From Acholeplasmatales bacterium (GTDB lineage: Bacteria; Bacillota_I; Bacilli_A; Acholeplasmatales; Acholeplasmataceae): a stretch of DNA of 47,719 nucleotides. Shown one piece after another: positions 16,236 to 24,963 of the stretch (position 1 is the stretch's first letter; the number at the start of each line of letters is the position of its first letter). The notes beneath the pieces were generated by a model that saw nothing but the letters and a program-made list of their open reading frames with translations, did no database searches and had not been told where the DNA came from. The stretch covers positions 1 through 47,719 of the forward strand of contig QKIB01000044.1 in assembly GCA_003249785.1 (NCBI GenBank). The letters run 5' to 3'. Position numbers and translations under genes: made by a program.

Positions 16236-18413
16236 ATGCAAGATCCTTTGTTCTTATCACTTGTTGAATCTTTTGATTCTTATATTAGAAGAGAATCAGA
16301 TATCGTGCTGATTGAAAAAGCATATGTTTTAGCACGCGATAAACATGAAGGACAAATGCGTAAAAGTGGTGAACCTTACATTACACATCCTGTTGCAGTT
16401 GCCAAGATTCTTTCTGAACTAAAAGCGGGACCTGCAACATTGATTGCAGCTCTTTTACATGACACTGTTGAAGATACATCATTGACATTGAAAGAAGTTG
16501 AGCAGACATTTGGTAAAGATATTGCCTTGTTGGTGGATGGTGTCACCAAGATTGGTAAATTATCGTTCAATACCCAAGCAAGTCAAGCAGATAATCATCA
16601 AAAGATGCTTCTTGCTATGGCTAAGGACATTAGAGTAGTTTTGATAAAGATCGCAGATCGACTGCATAATGTAAGAACTTTAGACTCGATGACACCAGAA
16701 AAGCAGTATAAAATTGCAACAGAAACCTTGGAAATTTATGCCCCATTGTCTCATCGATTAGGGATTTTCAGAATCAAAGCTGAACTTGAAGACAGATCTT
16801 TGCGCTATACGGATCCACCGATGTATTATCGTGTATCCAATATGATTCAAGCGAAACGTACTGAGCGTGAAGCTTCGATTGATAATGTCATTTCCAATAT
16901 TACAGAATTATTCTCAATGAGCGATTTACATGACTTTGAAATCAAAGGAAGAATCAAAAACATTTATAGTATCTATAAAAAAATGGTTCGTGACAATCGC
17001 GCCTTTGAAGATATTTATGATTTATTAGCGGTGAGAATCATCGTTGATCGCATCGAAACATGCTACCAAGCATTAGGTATTATCCATGCGAACTTCACAC
17101 CGATTCCACGCAGATTCAAAGATTATATTGCTGTGCCAAAACCCAATATGTATCAATCCTTGCATACGACAGTTCTTTCGGAAGATGGCACGCTTTTTGA
17201 AGTCCAAATTAGAACTTCAGAAATGGACCAGATTGCTGAATACGGGATTGCAGCTCATTGGGCATATAAAGAAAATAAGACCTATTCTAAAGAGCGCGAA
17301 CAATTTGAAATTGCTCAGAAACTCAAATGGTATGGTGAACTCTTAAAAATGAGTGAAGATGCAGATGAAACCGAAGGTGGAGCTGAAGAATTTGTCGGAA
17401 CCATCAAAGGTGATATTCTGGATGCAAACGTCTATGTCTTCACCCCAAAGGGTGAAGTTATTGAACTTCCTAAAGGATCTACACCCATTGATTTTGCCTA
17501 TCGAATCCATACCGATGTTGGGAACAAAATGGTCGGTGCCTTAGTTAATAATCGTATTGTTACCTTGGATTATGAGCTCAATACTGGCGATATTGTCAGT
17601 GTCAAAATCAATAAAAATTCTTATGGACCCAGTGAAGACTGGTTGAAAATTGCTAAGTCCGCACATGCTAAACATAAAATTAAGAGTTTCTTAAACAAGC
17701 AAAATAGAGATCAACTCATCATTCAGGGCAAAGAAATGCTTGAAAGAGAATTTACAGCTCAAAAAGTGAATGATACCATTGATGATCCATTCGTCAAGAA
17801 ACACTTTGAAAAGAACATGGTGATCAATGTTACCGATCTCTATCTTGAAATTGGTAAAGGCATCATCAGTCCAAAAACGGTTGTCTTAAAGTTGTTAGGT
17901 ACTGAAGTTGATAAAGACATCATGTTGCAGCGCCAGATGGAAAAGGCATCAAGACAGCTCACGACGCATAACGAAACAGGTGTCGTGATTGAAGGTTTAT
18001 CAAGTCCTCAGCTCAAACTGGCTAACTGTTGCCTTCCTATTCCTGGAGATCCAATTATTGGGTATGTCAGCAAGCAAAGCGGCATTGTCATTCATGCGAC
18101 ATTCTGTCCAAACTGCAAACAGTTTGAAGATAATAGGTTGATTGAAGCATTTTGGTCAGACAAGATTAATCGCAAATATCCCACATGGATTAAGGTCGTA
18201 GGAGCAAACAAACCCACGATGCTCACGGATGTTGTTTCTGCAATCAATGCACTTTCCGTATCGATTGCTGAAGTCAATGCGATGACAACCAATCATTTGG
18301 AAATGATCATAAGAATCAAGTTATTGATTGGTGACGCACAAGCACTTCAACAACTCATGATCAATCTAAGAAAGATTAGTGAAATATACAATGTCGAAAG
18401 GGATTTCAAATGA
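16236..18413 (+). CDS. rel: Bifunctional (p)ppGpp synthetase/hydrolase (RSH, Rel)
   Basis: It makes and degrades the alarmone (p)ppGpp. It has 725 aa with the full long-RSH layout. The HD hydrolase domain has LLHDTVEDT and ADRLHNVRTL. The synthetase domain has RRFKDYIAVPKPN and YQSLHT; RFKD is the RXKD signature of bifunctional enzymes. A TGS domain (VYVFTPKGE), a zinc-finger-like region (CCLPIPGD, CPNC) and a C-terminal ACT domain follow. AGGAGTG precedes the ATG. dtd begins in an ATGA overlap at its end. This is the normal Firmicutes rel-dtd arrangement. Confidence 0.96.
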   Translation: MQDPLFLSLVESFDSYIRRESDIVLIEKAYVLARDKHEGQMRKSGEPYITHPVAVAKILSELKAGPATLIAALLHDTVEDTSLTLKEVEQTFGKDIALLVDGVTKIGKLSFNTQASQADNHQKMLLAMAKDIRVVLIKIADRLHNVRTLDSMTPEKQYKIATETLEIYAPLSHRLGIFRIKAELEDRSLRYTDPPMYYRVSNMIQAKRTEREASIDNVISNITELFSMSDLHDFEIKGRIKNIYSIYKKMVRDNRAFEDIYDLLAVRIIVDRIETCYQALGIIHANFTPIPRRFKDYIAVPKPNMYQSLHTTVLSEDGTLFEVQIRTSEMDQIAEYGIAAHWAYKENKTYSKEREQFEIAQKLKWYGELLKMSEDADETEGGAEEFVGTIKGDILDANVYVFTPKGEVIELPKGSTPIDFAYRIHTDVGNKMVGALVNNRIVTLDYELNTGDIVSVKINKNSYGPSEDWLKIAKSAHAKHKIKSFLNKQNRDQLIIQGKEMLEREFTAQKVNDTIDDPFVKKHFEKNMVINVTDLYLEIGKGIISPKTVVLKLLGTEVDKDIMLQRQMEKASRQLTTHNETGVVIEGLSSPQLKLANCCLPIPGDPIIGYVSKQSGIVIHATFCPNCKQFEDNRLIEAFWSDKINRKYPTWIKVVGANKPTMLTDVVSAINALSVSIAEVNAMTTNHLEMIIRIKLLIGDAQALQQLMINLRKISEIYNVERDFK

Positions 18414-18844
18414 GATGCATTGTCCAAAGAGTCAAAAGTGCACATGTTTCAGTTGATGACAAAGTCATCGGTAAAATCAAACAAGGCTACTTGATTTATG
18501 TTGGTATTCATGTTGATGATACCGAGGATAACATCAAAAAAATGGCTCAAAAAGTGCATAATCTACGCATTTTCGAAGATGAAGATGGCAAAATGAATTG
18601 GAGTCTTGAACAAGCCTATGGTGAAATTTTAGCCATTTCTCAATTCACACTTTATGGAGATACCAAAGGCAATAATAGACCTTCCTTCATTCAAGCAGCA
18701 CGTCCTGAGAAAGCAGAAGCACTCTATGATCTCTTTGTTAACGAACTCAAAAAAGAGCATCATGTGGAACAAGGACTGTTTGGTGCTCATATGGAAATCA
18801 TGTCCATCAATGATGGACCTGTCAATATCCTCATTGAAATTTGA
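18410..18844 (+). CDS. dtd: D-aminoacyl-tRNA deacylase
   Basis: It removes D-amino acids (and Gly mischarged on tRNA-Ala) from tRNA. It has 144 aa, the family size. The conserved SQFTLYGD motif is present. The second active-site motif, usually NxGPxT, reads NDGPVN here, so Thr is replaced by Asn at residue 139; the reading frame was checked on the DNA. The gene overlaps rel by ATGA and is followed at once by the T-box promoter, whose -35 lies next to its stop codon. Confidence 0.93.
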   Translation: MRCIVQRVKSAHVSVDDKVIGKIKQGYLIYVGIHVDDTEDNIKKMAQKVHNLRIFEDEDGKMNWSLEQAYGEILAISQFTLYGDTKGNNRPSFIQAARPEKAEALYDLFVNELKKEHHVEQGLFGAHMEIMSINDGPVNILIEI

Positions 18845-18873
18845 TTGACAAAAGTTCATTTTTAAGATATCAT
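18845..18873 (+). promoter_or_regulatory. Promoter of the T-box operon
   Basis: A perfect -35 TTGACA (18845-18850), 17-bp spacer, and TATCAT (18868-18873). Confidence 0.88.
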
Positions 18874-18879
18874 GAAAAT

Positions 18880-19073
18880 GTAATTGAATCGTCTATGACA
18901 AAGGAAGGATTCCGTGATTTAAACCAAGCGAAGGCAGATAGTGAAAGTGCCTGATAATCAGGAGTTGTGACACCTTTTGAGACTAATAACGATTGTTGAG
19001 GGCTAGAAAATTCTAGAACTAAGGTGGTACCGCGTACATTGATTACGTCCTTAGATTTTTTAAGGACGTTTTT
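18880..19073 (+). ncRNA. T-box leader, probably tRNA-Asp responsive
   Basis: The T-box core AAGGTGGTACCGCG is at 19021-19034. Stem I is closed by AATCGT (~18886) and ACGATT (~18989). On its 3' strand the candidate specifier is GAC (18969-18971, Asp), followed by A-CC. A His codon CAC overlaps it at 18971-18973. The antiterminator can form between CTAAGG (19019-19024) and CCTTAG (19049-19054), competing with the terminator. The tRNA-end-binding bulge reads UGGU. This pairs with A or, by wobble, the G discriminator typical of tRNA-Asp, and less well with the C typical of tRNA-His. It fits control of the downstream hisS-aspS genes. Confidence 0.92.
19045..19073 (+). terminator. T-box terminator
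   Basis: A perfect 9-bp stem ACGTCCTTA / TAAGGACGT has a 7-nt loop and a T run. It shares CCTTAG with the antiterminator. Confidence 0.93.
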
Positions 19074-19090
19074 ATTTTATTGGAGGCACA

Positions 19091-19681
19091 ATGAAAAAAG
19101 CGTATCAAAGGATGCCTGTGGTCGATCTTGGAGATTATATACTAAGAACTATCAAAAAACAGGATTATCATGACATGTTTGATTATGGCAGAGATCCACT
19201 GGTTACACAAAATCTCAATTGGGGTCCATTCGTTTCTGAGGGTGAGGCAAAAAACTCAATCCTGCACATCTTTTTCCCTCGAATCAAGGAAGGATTACCC
19301 ATCGGGTATGCCATCATCGACAAGAAAAAGTCGAAAATGATCGGAACCATTGATTTTCATAGTAAAATAAAAGGTGGGAACGGCGCTGAAATCGGTTATG
19401 TCATTCATAGAGATTACTGGAATCAAGGGATCATGACACGAGCTTTGAGAAAAGTTATTGAGATTGGATTCGATTATCTCAAGTATGATGTCATCGTCAT
19501 CAAACATCTTAAAGCGAACGTAGCAAGTCGAAAAGTTATCGAAAAATCAGGGTTTAAGTTAATCAGAACCGAACCCTACTATTTTGAAAAACCAAAAAGT
19601 ATCTTATCAGATGAATTGCTCATTTACGAGCTCAAAAAGGAGGACTATCATGTCAATCAACAAAGTCAAAGGAACCTATGA
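19091..19681 (+). CDS. GNAT-family N-acetyltransferase (RimJ/RimL-like)
   Basis: It has 196 aa. The GNAT fold is recognisable from EIGYVIHRDYWNQGIMTRAL (acetyl-CoA-binding motif A) and the late N-x-A-S-R-K-V-IEKSGF motif. Close relatives acetylate protein N-termini, antibiotics or small amines; the substrate here is unknown. It is the first gene after the T-box terminator and its last 32 bp overlap the start of hisS, whose ribosome binding site is inside it. It is therefore expressed under amino-acid-starvation control together with the synthetases, which is unusual for a GNAT. Confidence 0.85.
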   Translation: MKKAYQRMPVVDLGDYILRTIKKQDYHDMFDYGRDPLVTQNLNWGPFVSEGEAKNSILHIFFPRIKEGLPIGYAIIDKKKSKMIGTIDFHSKIKGGNGAEIGYVIHRDYWNQGIMTRALRKVIEIGFDYLKYDVIVIKHLKANVASRKVIEKSGFKLIRTEPYYFEKPKSILSDELLIYELKKEDYHVNQQSQRNL

Positions 19682-20918
19682 TGTTTTACCAAGCGAATCT
19701 TACCTATGGCAAGCGCTTGAACAAAAAATCAGAGACATTCTAGGGGTTTACAATATCAAGGAAATGAGAACACCCATCATGGAATACAGTGATGTTTTTC
19801 ACCGGAATTCCGAACTATCCGATATGGTGACCAAAGAAACTTATGATTTTGATGATCGTGGTGATCGTCGTCTGACTTTAAGACCCGAAGGAACTGCCGG
19901 TATTATTCGAAGCTATGTTGAAAATAAGCTCTATGCGAGTCAAGAACTTGAAAAAGTTTATTATATCGGACCTAATTTCCGTTATGAAAGACCACAAAAA
20001 GGCAGATATCGTCAATTCTACCAATTCGGTGTTGAAGCCATCGGGACAATCAATCCTGCACTAGATGCTGAAATGATCATTTTAGCCTATGATTTCATCA
20101 AGAGACTGGGACTTAAAGGTGTTCGTGTCAGAATTAATAGCTTAGGTGATGAAACATCTAGAGCAAATTATCAGGAAGCATTGAAAAACTATTTCATGCC
20201 ACATAAAGATGAACTATGTGATGACTGTCAGATTCGTATTGATAAGAATCCATTGAGAATTTTAGATTGCAAGATTGATCAGAATCATCACGCAGTCAAA
20301 AATGCTCCAACACCACAAGATTACTTAAGTGTGGAATCCCGAGCTTATTTCAAAGAAGTGCTTGAACATCTCAATGCAGCTAAAATCAGTTATGAGATTG
20401 CACCAAAACTCGTCCGAGGTTTGGATTACTATAGTCATACAGTCTTTGAAATTGAAGCGGATATTGAAGGATTTGGTGCTCAAAATGTTTTAGGTGGCGG
20501 TGGACGCTATCAAAAACTGGTATCAGAACTTGGTGGACCAGATCTTGGTGGTATTGGCTTTGCATTCGGAATGGAAAGACTCTTGCTTGCTTTGGAAGCT
20601 GAGAATGTTGATTTCGCCAAGGAGAAGGACCTAGATGCGTATGTCATCGTCTTTACCGATGAACTCAAGAAAGTAGCCACATCTATGCTCTATGAGCTTA
20701 GACTCGCGAATTTGGTTGCAGATACAAATTATACCGGAAAAGCCTTTAAAGGCCAATTGAAACAAGCATTAAGAAATCATGCCAAGTACCTCATTATCCT
20801 GGGAGAAGATGAATATCAAAAAGGCATGGTTGCTGTGAAAAATACTGAAACAGAACAACAAGAAGAGGTCTTGATTTCTAAAGTCAAGAAATATCTTGTT
20901 GAAAAATTGGAGAAATAA
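19650..20918 (+). CDS. hisS: Histidyl-tRNA synthetase
   Basis: Class II synthetase charging tRNA-His. It has 422 aa. Motif 2 region FRYERPQKGRYRQF, the histidine-A motif GLDYYSHTVFE, and motif 3 GGIGFAFGMERLLLAL are visible, with a C-terminal anticodon-binding domain. The ATG at 19650 has AAAGGAGG 7 nt upstream and gives the typical MSINKVKGTYDVLP start; upstream codons of the same frame lie inside the GNAT gene. aspS follows after 1 nt. Confidence 0.96.
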   Translation: MSINKVKGTYDVLPSESYLWQALEQKIRDILGVYNIKEMRTPIMEYSDVFHRNSELSDMVTKETYDFDDRGDRRLTLRPEGTAGIIRSYVENKLYASQELEKVYYIGPNFRYERPQKGRYRQFYQFGVEAIGTINPALDAEMIILAYDFIKRLGLKGVRVRINSLGDETSRANYQEALKNYFMPHKDELCDDCQIRIDKNPLRILDCKIDQNHHAVKNAPTPQDYLSVESRAYFKEVLEHLNAAKISYEIAPKLVRGLDYYSHTVFEIEADIEGFGAQNVLGGGGRYQKLVSELGGPDLGGIGFAFGMERLLLALEAENVDFAKEKDLDAYVIVFTDELKKVATSMLYELRLANLVADTNYTGKAFKGQLKQALRNHAKYLIILGEDEYQKGMVAVKNTETEQQEEVLISKVKKYLVEKLEK

Positions 20919-20919
20919 C

Positions 20920-22638
20920 ATGAAATACACACATCATAACAATGAACTCAATATGAAACATCTTAAAGAACATGTCTATTTGAAAGGGTGGGCCGCTAAA
21001 AACAGAAATTTAGGCGGTTTAATCTTTATCGATTTAAGAGACCGTTTTGGCATCACGCAGTTGGTTGTCAAACCTGAAAATCCATTCTATGAAACTGCGC
21101 TTAAAATCAAGAATGAATATGTGATTGAAGCCAAAGGTGTTGTCATTGAAAGAGAAAGCAAAAACATGAATATTGCCACTGGCGAAATAGAAGTCGAAGT
21201 CGAGAAATTGACGATTTTAAGCGTTGCAGAAACACCACCAATCATTGTTTCTAATGACACAGATGCACTTGAAGAAACACGCTTGAAGTATCGTTACCTG
21301 GATTTAAGAAGACCTGTCATGCAGAATTTCATGATAAAAAGACATGAAATCACGCAGGCGATTCGTTCCGTGTTGGTTGAAGAAGGATTCTATGAAATGG
21401 AAACCCCTATTTTAGGAAAATCAACACCTGAAGGTGCAAGAGATTATTTGGTGCCTTCCAGATTGTATCCTGGAACTTTTTATGCGCTGCCTCAATCTCC
21501 ACAAATTTATAAACAACTTTTTATGGTTGCTGGATTTGAAAAATATTTTCAAATTGCCAGATGTTTTAGAGATGAAGACTTAAGAGCAGATAGACAACCA
21601 GAATTTACGCAAATCGATATTGAAGCATCCTTTGTTGAACCCAATGATGTTCAGACTTTGGTTGAGAAAGTCATGGTTCAAACCTTTAAAAAAGTGCTCA
21701 ATGTTGAAATTGAATCACCTTTTGTCAAGATGTCTTATCAGGAAGCGATGGAAAAGTATGGGTCCGATAAACCTGATATGCGGTATGAATTACTAATTCA
21801 GGATTATCAACATGTCTTTGAGTCAATCTCAATTCCACTTTTTGAAAACAAACCATCCATCCGTGGTCTTGTCTTAGAAAATGGTAGTGGTTTATCAAGA
21901 AAGAAATTGGATGCTTTAACAGGCGTAGTCAAGAAAAATCATGGTGAAGCACTTGTTTACCTGAAAAAATTAGAAGGCATTGTTACAGGAAGCATAGCAA
22001 AATTCATGACAGAAGAACAACTAGAGTCTCTTAAACTCAATGAAGGTGCAATCTTATTTTTAGTTCCTGGTGAGTTTGAAGATGTATCTTCCGCACTAGG
22101 TGCATTAAGAATCGAACTTGCTAATGAATTCAATTTGATTCCTGAACAAAGTTATAAGTTCTTGTGGGTTGTCGATTGGCCACTCTTAGAATACAGCGAA
22201 GAAGAACAAAGATTTTATGCAAAACATCATCCGTTTACAGCACCTGAAGATCCAAAAGTTCTCAAAGAAAATCCAAAAGCAGCTATGGCAAAAGCTTATG
22301 ACATTGTTTTAAATGGGTATGAAATTGGCGGTGGATCGATTCGTATCCACAATCAGGATGTTCAAAAATTGATGTTTGATACGCTTGGGTTATCCAAAGA
22401 AGATATCCAAAACCGTTTTGGATTCTTTGTCGATGCCCTTAAATATGGAACGCCACCTCATGGAGGACTTGCATTGGGATTGGACCGTGTCGTGATGCTC
22501 ATGACAGGTACTGCCAACATCAAAGATGTTGTCGCCTTCCCTAAGACTCAAAGTGCAAAAGATATTATGATGCAAGCACCTAGTGATGTCGATCAGATTC
22601 AATTGGAAGAATTACAAATAAAGGTGGGAAAATCATGA
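20920..22638 (+). CDS. aspS: Aspartyl-tRNA synthetase
   Basis: Class II synthetase for tRNA-Asp. It has 572 aa, the bacterial type with an N-terminal OB anticodon domain (WAAKNRNLGGLIFIDLRDR), motif 2 FRDEDLRADRQPEFTQID, a GAD insertion domain in the middle, and motif 3 GGLALGLDRVVML. The ATG at 20920 has GGAG 7 nt upstream. Whether it is discriminating or also charges tRNA-Asn cannot be decided from the sequence by eye. It overlaps msrA by ATGA. Confidence 0.96.
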   Translation: MKYTHHNNELNMKHLKEHVYLKGWAAKNRNLGGLIFIDLRDRFGITQLVVKPENPFYETALKIKNEYVIEAKGVVIERESKNMNIATGEIEVEVEKLTILSVAETPPIIVSNDTDALEETRLKYRYLDLRRPVMQNFMIKRHEITQAIRSVLVEEGFYEMETPILGKSTPEGARDYLVPSRLYPGTFYALPQSPQIYKQLFMVAGFEKYFQIARCFRDEDLRADRQPEFTQIDIEASFVEPNDVQTLVEKVMVQTFKKVLNVEIESPFVKMSYQEAMEKYGSDKPDMRYELLIQDYQHVFESISIPLFENKPSIRGLVLENGSGLSRKKLDALTGVVKKNHGEALVYLKKLEGIVTGSIAKFMTEEQLESLKLNEGAILFLVPGEFEDVSSALGALRIELANEFNLIPEQSYKFLWVVDWPLLEYSEEEQRFYAKHHPFTAPEDPKVLKENPKAAMAKAYDIVLNGYEIGGGSIRIHNQDVQKLMFDTLGLSKEDIQNRFGFFVDALKYGTPPHGGLALGLDRVVMLMTGTANIKDVVAFPKTQSAKDIMMQAPSDVDQIQLEELQIKVGKS

Positions 22639-23132
22639 AAAGTATCGTCTTAGCCGGTGGTTGTTTTTGGGGTGTGGATGCTTATTTTAGCCAACTAAAA
22701 GGTGTTGTTGAAACATCTGTAGGTTATGTTGATGGCAATATGAGACATCCCAGCTACGAACAAGTTTGTAATGGTGTAGCAAGACATGCTGAAGCTTGTC
22801 AAGTTTTTTATGATGAACAAGTGATTTCTCTTGAACAAATCCTGGATCAATTTTTTAGAATCATCAACCCATATGCCTTGAATAAACAAGGTCACGATAT
22901 AGGTAAACAATATCGAAGTGGAATCTATTTGGATGATCCAAAAGATGAAGATGCCGTCAAGACTTTCATGGAAAAGATGTTTGGTGACGATCTTAAAAGA
23001 GTTGCTACACAAGTCAAGATGAATCATGACTATGATTTAGCAGAACCTTATCATCAAGACTATTTGAAAAAAAATCCTTCTGGATATTGCCATGTCAATC
23101 TTGGATTGGCAACCAAGGAGGAAAAGAAATGA
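22635..23132 (+). CDS. msrA: Peptide-methionine (S)-S-oxide reductase MsrA
   Basis: It repairs oxidised methionine (S-sulfoxide) in proteins. It has 165 aa. The N-terminal active site GGCFWG holds the nucleophilic Cys, followed by VGYVDG, RHAEACQVFYD (catalytic Glu), and a C-terminal AEPYHQDYLKKN. It overlaps aspS by ATGA and the next gene by 4 nt. Thioredoxin at 29.7 kb is the usual reductant. Confidence 0.94.
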   Translation: MKSIVLAGGCFWGVDAYFSQLKGVVETSVGYVDGNMRHPSYEQVCNGVARHAEACQVFYDEQVISLEQILDQFFRIINPYALNKQGHDIGKQYRSGIYLDDPKDEDAVKTFMEKMFGDDLKRVATQVKMNHDYDLAEPYHQDYLKKNPSGYCHVNLGLATKEEKK

Positions 23133-23614
23133 TGCGAAAAGACTATATCTCTTGGGATGCATATTTCATGGGCGTTGCAAAGTTATCTGCTTTACGAAGT
23201 AAAGATCCCAGCACTCAAGTTGGTGCATGTATCATTAATCATGACAGACGCATTGTTGGCATCGGCTATAATGGACTTCCAAGAGGATGTGAAGATGATC
23301 AGTTTCCATGGGGTAGCGAAGGCACATTCACAGAAACCAAGTATCCTTATGTTGTGCATGCAGAAGCGAATGCTATCTTGAATGCGACAACCAATCTTAA
23401 GGATGCTTCGATTTACGTCACGCTTTTTCCATGCAATGAGTGTACCAAACTGATCATTCAAAGTGGAATCAAAGAAATTGTTTACGAATCCAATAAATAT
23501 CAAGATTCAAAGGAACATCAAGCAGCAATCAAAATGCTGAAAGCATCAGGTGTTCAATACCGAAAGATAGAAGTTGGTGAATTGAAATATGATCAAACTA
23601 ATCAAGCAGTATAA
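23129..23614 (+). CDS. comEB: dCMP deaminase (ComEB family)
   Basis: It deaminates dCMP to dUMP, the ThyA substrate. It has 161 aa. The zinc site is VHAEANAIL (His, catalytic Glu) and PCNEC. The start at 23129 has AAGGAGG 7 nt upstream (M-M-R-K-D-Y), with 23132 as a neighbouring alternative. The longer upstream frame lies in msrA. It overlaps the protease gene by 26 bp. Confidence 0.93.
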   Translation: MMRKDYISWDAYFMGVAKLSALRSKDPSTQVGACIINHDRRIVGIGYNGLPRGCEDDQFPWGSEGTFTETKYPYVVHAEANAILNATTNLKDASIYVTLFPCNECTKLIIQSGIKEIVYESNKYQDSKEHQAAIKMLKASGVQYRKIEVGELKYDQTNQAV

Positions 23615-24584
23615 AAAACTCCTCATTGTTCTGTTTTTCCCTTATATCTATCTTCTTTTTGTGCTGGTTGCACCAACACATCAGGCAGTGGTTGCACCAG
23701 GCGGATTGACAGAAGTCAGGGCAGTCATTGCTATTGAAGATACAGAAATGCTTGAAAATTTTAATACCATTTATGTATATTCCTATTACCCAATCACACC
23801 TTTTCAATCATGGGTAATGGCATCTGATCAAACGATGGATGTCTATACGATGACTGCAAGACAGACAGATACCAGTATGAAAGATGATTATTTGCAGGGG
23901 CAAATCACTAAATATGTATCCTTTAAAACATCAATCATCAAAGCGTATGAACTTGCAAGTCAAACGGATGCTTCCATCAGTATCACAAGTCATTACGAAG
24001 GACTCTATGTCTATTATCGTCCGTCAAGAATGACTGAGCTAGAGATAGGTGACCAGATTGTTGCAGTGAATGGACATTACTTTAATGAATACAGCCATGA
24101 AGACTTTCTTGCGTTAGCAAGTGCTTCCAATGCAACATTCACTGTCAAGAGAACCATCGGAGATCAAATCGAGTTTATTGATATTCATTATATCCAACAA
24201 GAAGGCGAACCAAGTATGGTTTTTTACCCGGATTATGTCATTGACTCGGCATCCCCAAGCTTCACATTTCCAGGAATGGATGTCCTCCTTGGTGGACCAA
24301 GTGGTGGCTTGCTTCAAACACTTAGTATTTATGCAAGTTTAGTAAATATAAACATTGGTGATTTGAAAATTGCCGGTACTGGAACCATTGAAATGGATGG
24401 AACCGTGGGTAGAATTGGTGGAATCACCCAAAAAATGTACACTGCAATTTACAATAATGTCGATGTATTTTTCATTCCAACTTCACATTTATCGGAGATT
24501 CCAAGTTTGAATTATCCCTTCACGATTGTTCCGGTTGATACTGTAGAACAGGCGGTTAATTGGCTCAATGAACACTTTAATTGA
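23589..24584 (+). CDS. PDZ and Lon-like serine protease (YlbL/SepM family)
   Basis: It has 331 aa: an N-terminal transmembrane anchor (~residues 11-30), an extracytoplasmic region, a PDZ-like domain (~130-200: LEIGDQIVAVNG), and a C-terminal S16 Lon-type protease domain. The catalytic dyad is Ser238 in GGPSGG and Lys282 in GGITQKM, spaced 44 residues as in Lon. Relatives process secreted or membrane proteins (SepM trims a competence peptide; YlbL acts on a checkpoint inhibitor). It begins inside the dCMP deaminase gene with a weak GGTGA site. Confidence 0.85.
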   Translation: MIKLIKQYKKLLIVLFFPYIYLLFVLVAPTHQAVVAPGGLTEVRAVIAIEDTEMLENFNTIYVYSYYPITPFQSWVMASDQTMDVYTMTARQTDTSMKDDYLQGQITKYVSFKTSIIKAYELASQTDASISITSHYEGLYVYYRPSRMTELEIGDQIVAVNGHYFNEYSHEDFLALASASNATFTVKRTIGDQIEFIDIHYIQQEGEPSMVFYPDYVIDSASPSFTFPGMDVLLGGPSGGLLQTLSIYASLVNINIGDLKIAGTGTIEMDGTVGRIGGITQKMYTAIYNNVDVFFIPTSHLSEIPSLNYPFTIVPVDTVEQAVNWLNEHFN

Positions 24585-24954
24585 TCGTGTCTTTAAGTTT
24601 TTTCGCAGATTTGCAAAGCTCATCAAACTGATTGATAAGAAGACATCAATGAAATACGTTGTTAAATCAGTATTAGGTGCACTCCTTATTTCTCTTTTGA
24701 TCCTACTTATCCCCATCTTAGTGATTGTTAATATGTTTATATATACTAAACTTACGTTTATTTTATCGATTTTGTTGATATTCGTTATTATGGGATGGAC
24801 TTTCTTGTATTATTACTTCTATTATCGTCTACTTAGACTTTATTGTCCTTCTTTGGAAGATGTGAATACAAAGATTCCACAATATACTGAAAGTACAATC
24901 GTTTCATTGTTCTTTATGATTTTAGGTATTGTTGTTTTAACGGTTATATTTTAG
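24568..24954 (+). CDS. Small three-helix membrane protein of unknown function
   Basis: It has 128 aa and I do not recognise it. It has a basic N-terminus (about residues 1-30), then hydrophobic segments near 33-58, 62-86 and 108-128. It begins 17 bp inside the Lon-like protease gene and ends 9 nt before lspA, so it belongs to the same envelope-related block. The ribosome binding site at 24568 is weak; a later ATG near 24649 has no better site. It could be a partner of the protease, but that is inference from position. Confidence 0.65.
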   Translation: MNTLIDRVFKFFRRFAKLIKLIDKKTSMKYVVKSVLGALLISLLILLIPILVIVNMFIYTKLTFILSILLIFVIMGWTFLYYYFYYRLLRLYCPSLEDVNTKIPQYTESTIVSLFFMILGIVVLTVIF

Positions 24955-24963
24955 GAGGTTTTT

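Noticed and set aside
18092-18292. Minus-strand open frames inside rel and other large genes
   Set aside because: They are shadows of conserved genes on the other strand, without ribosome binding sites or recognisable products.
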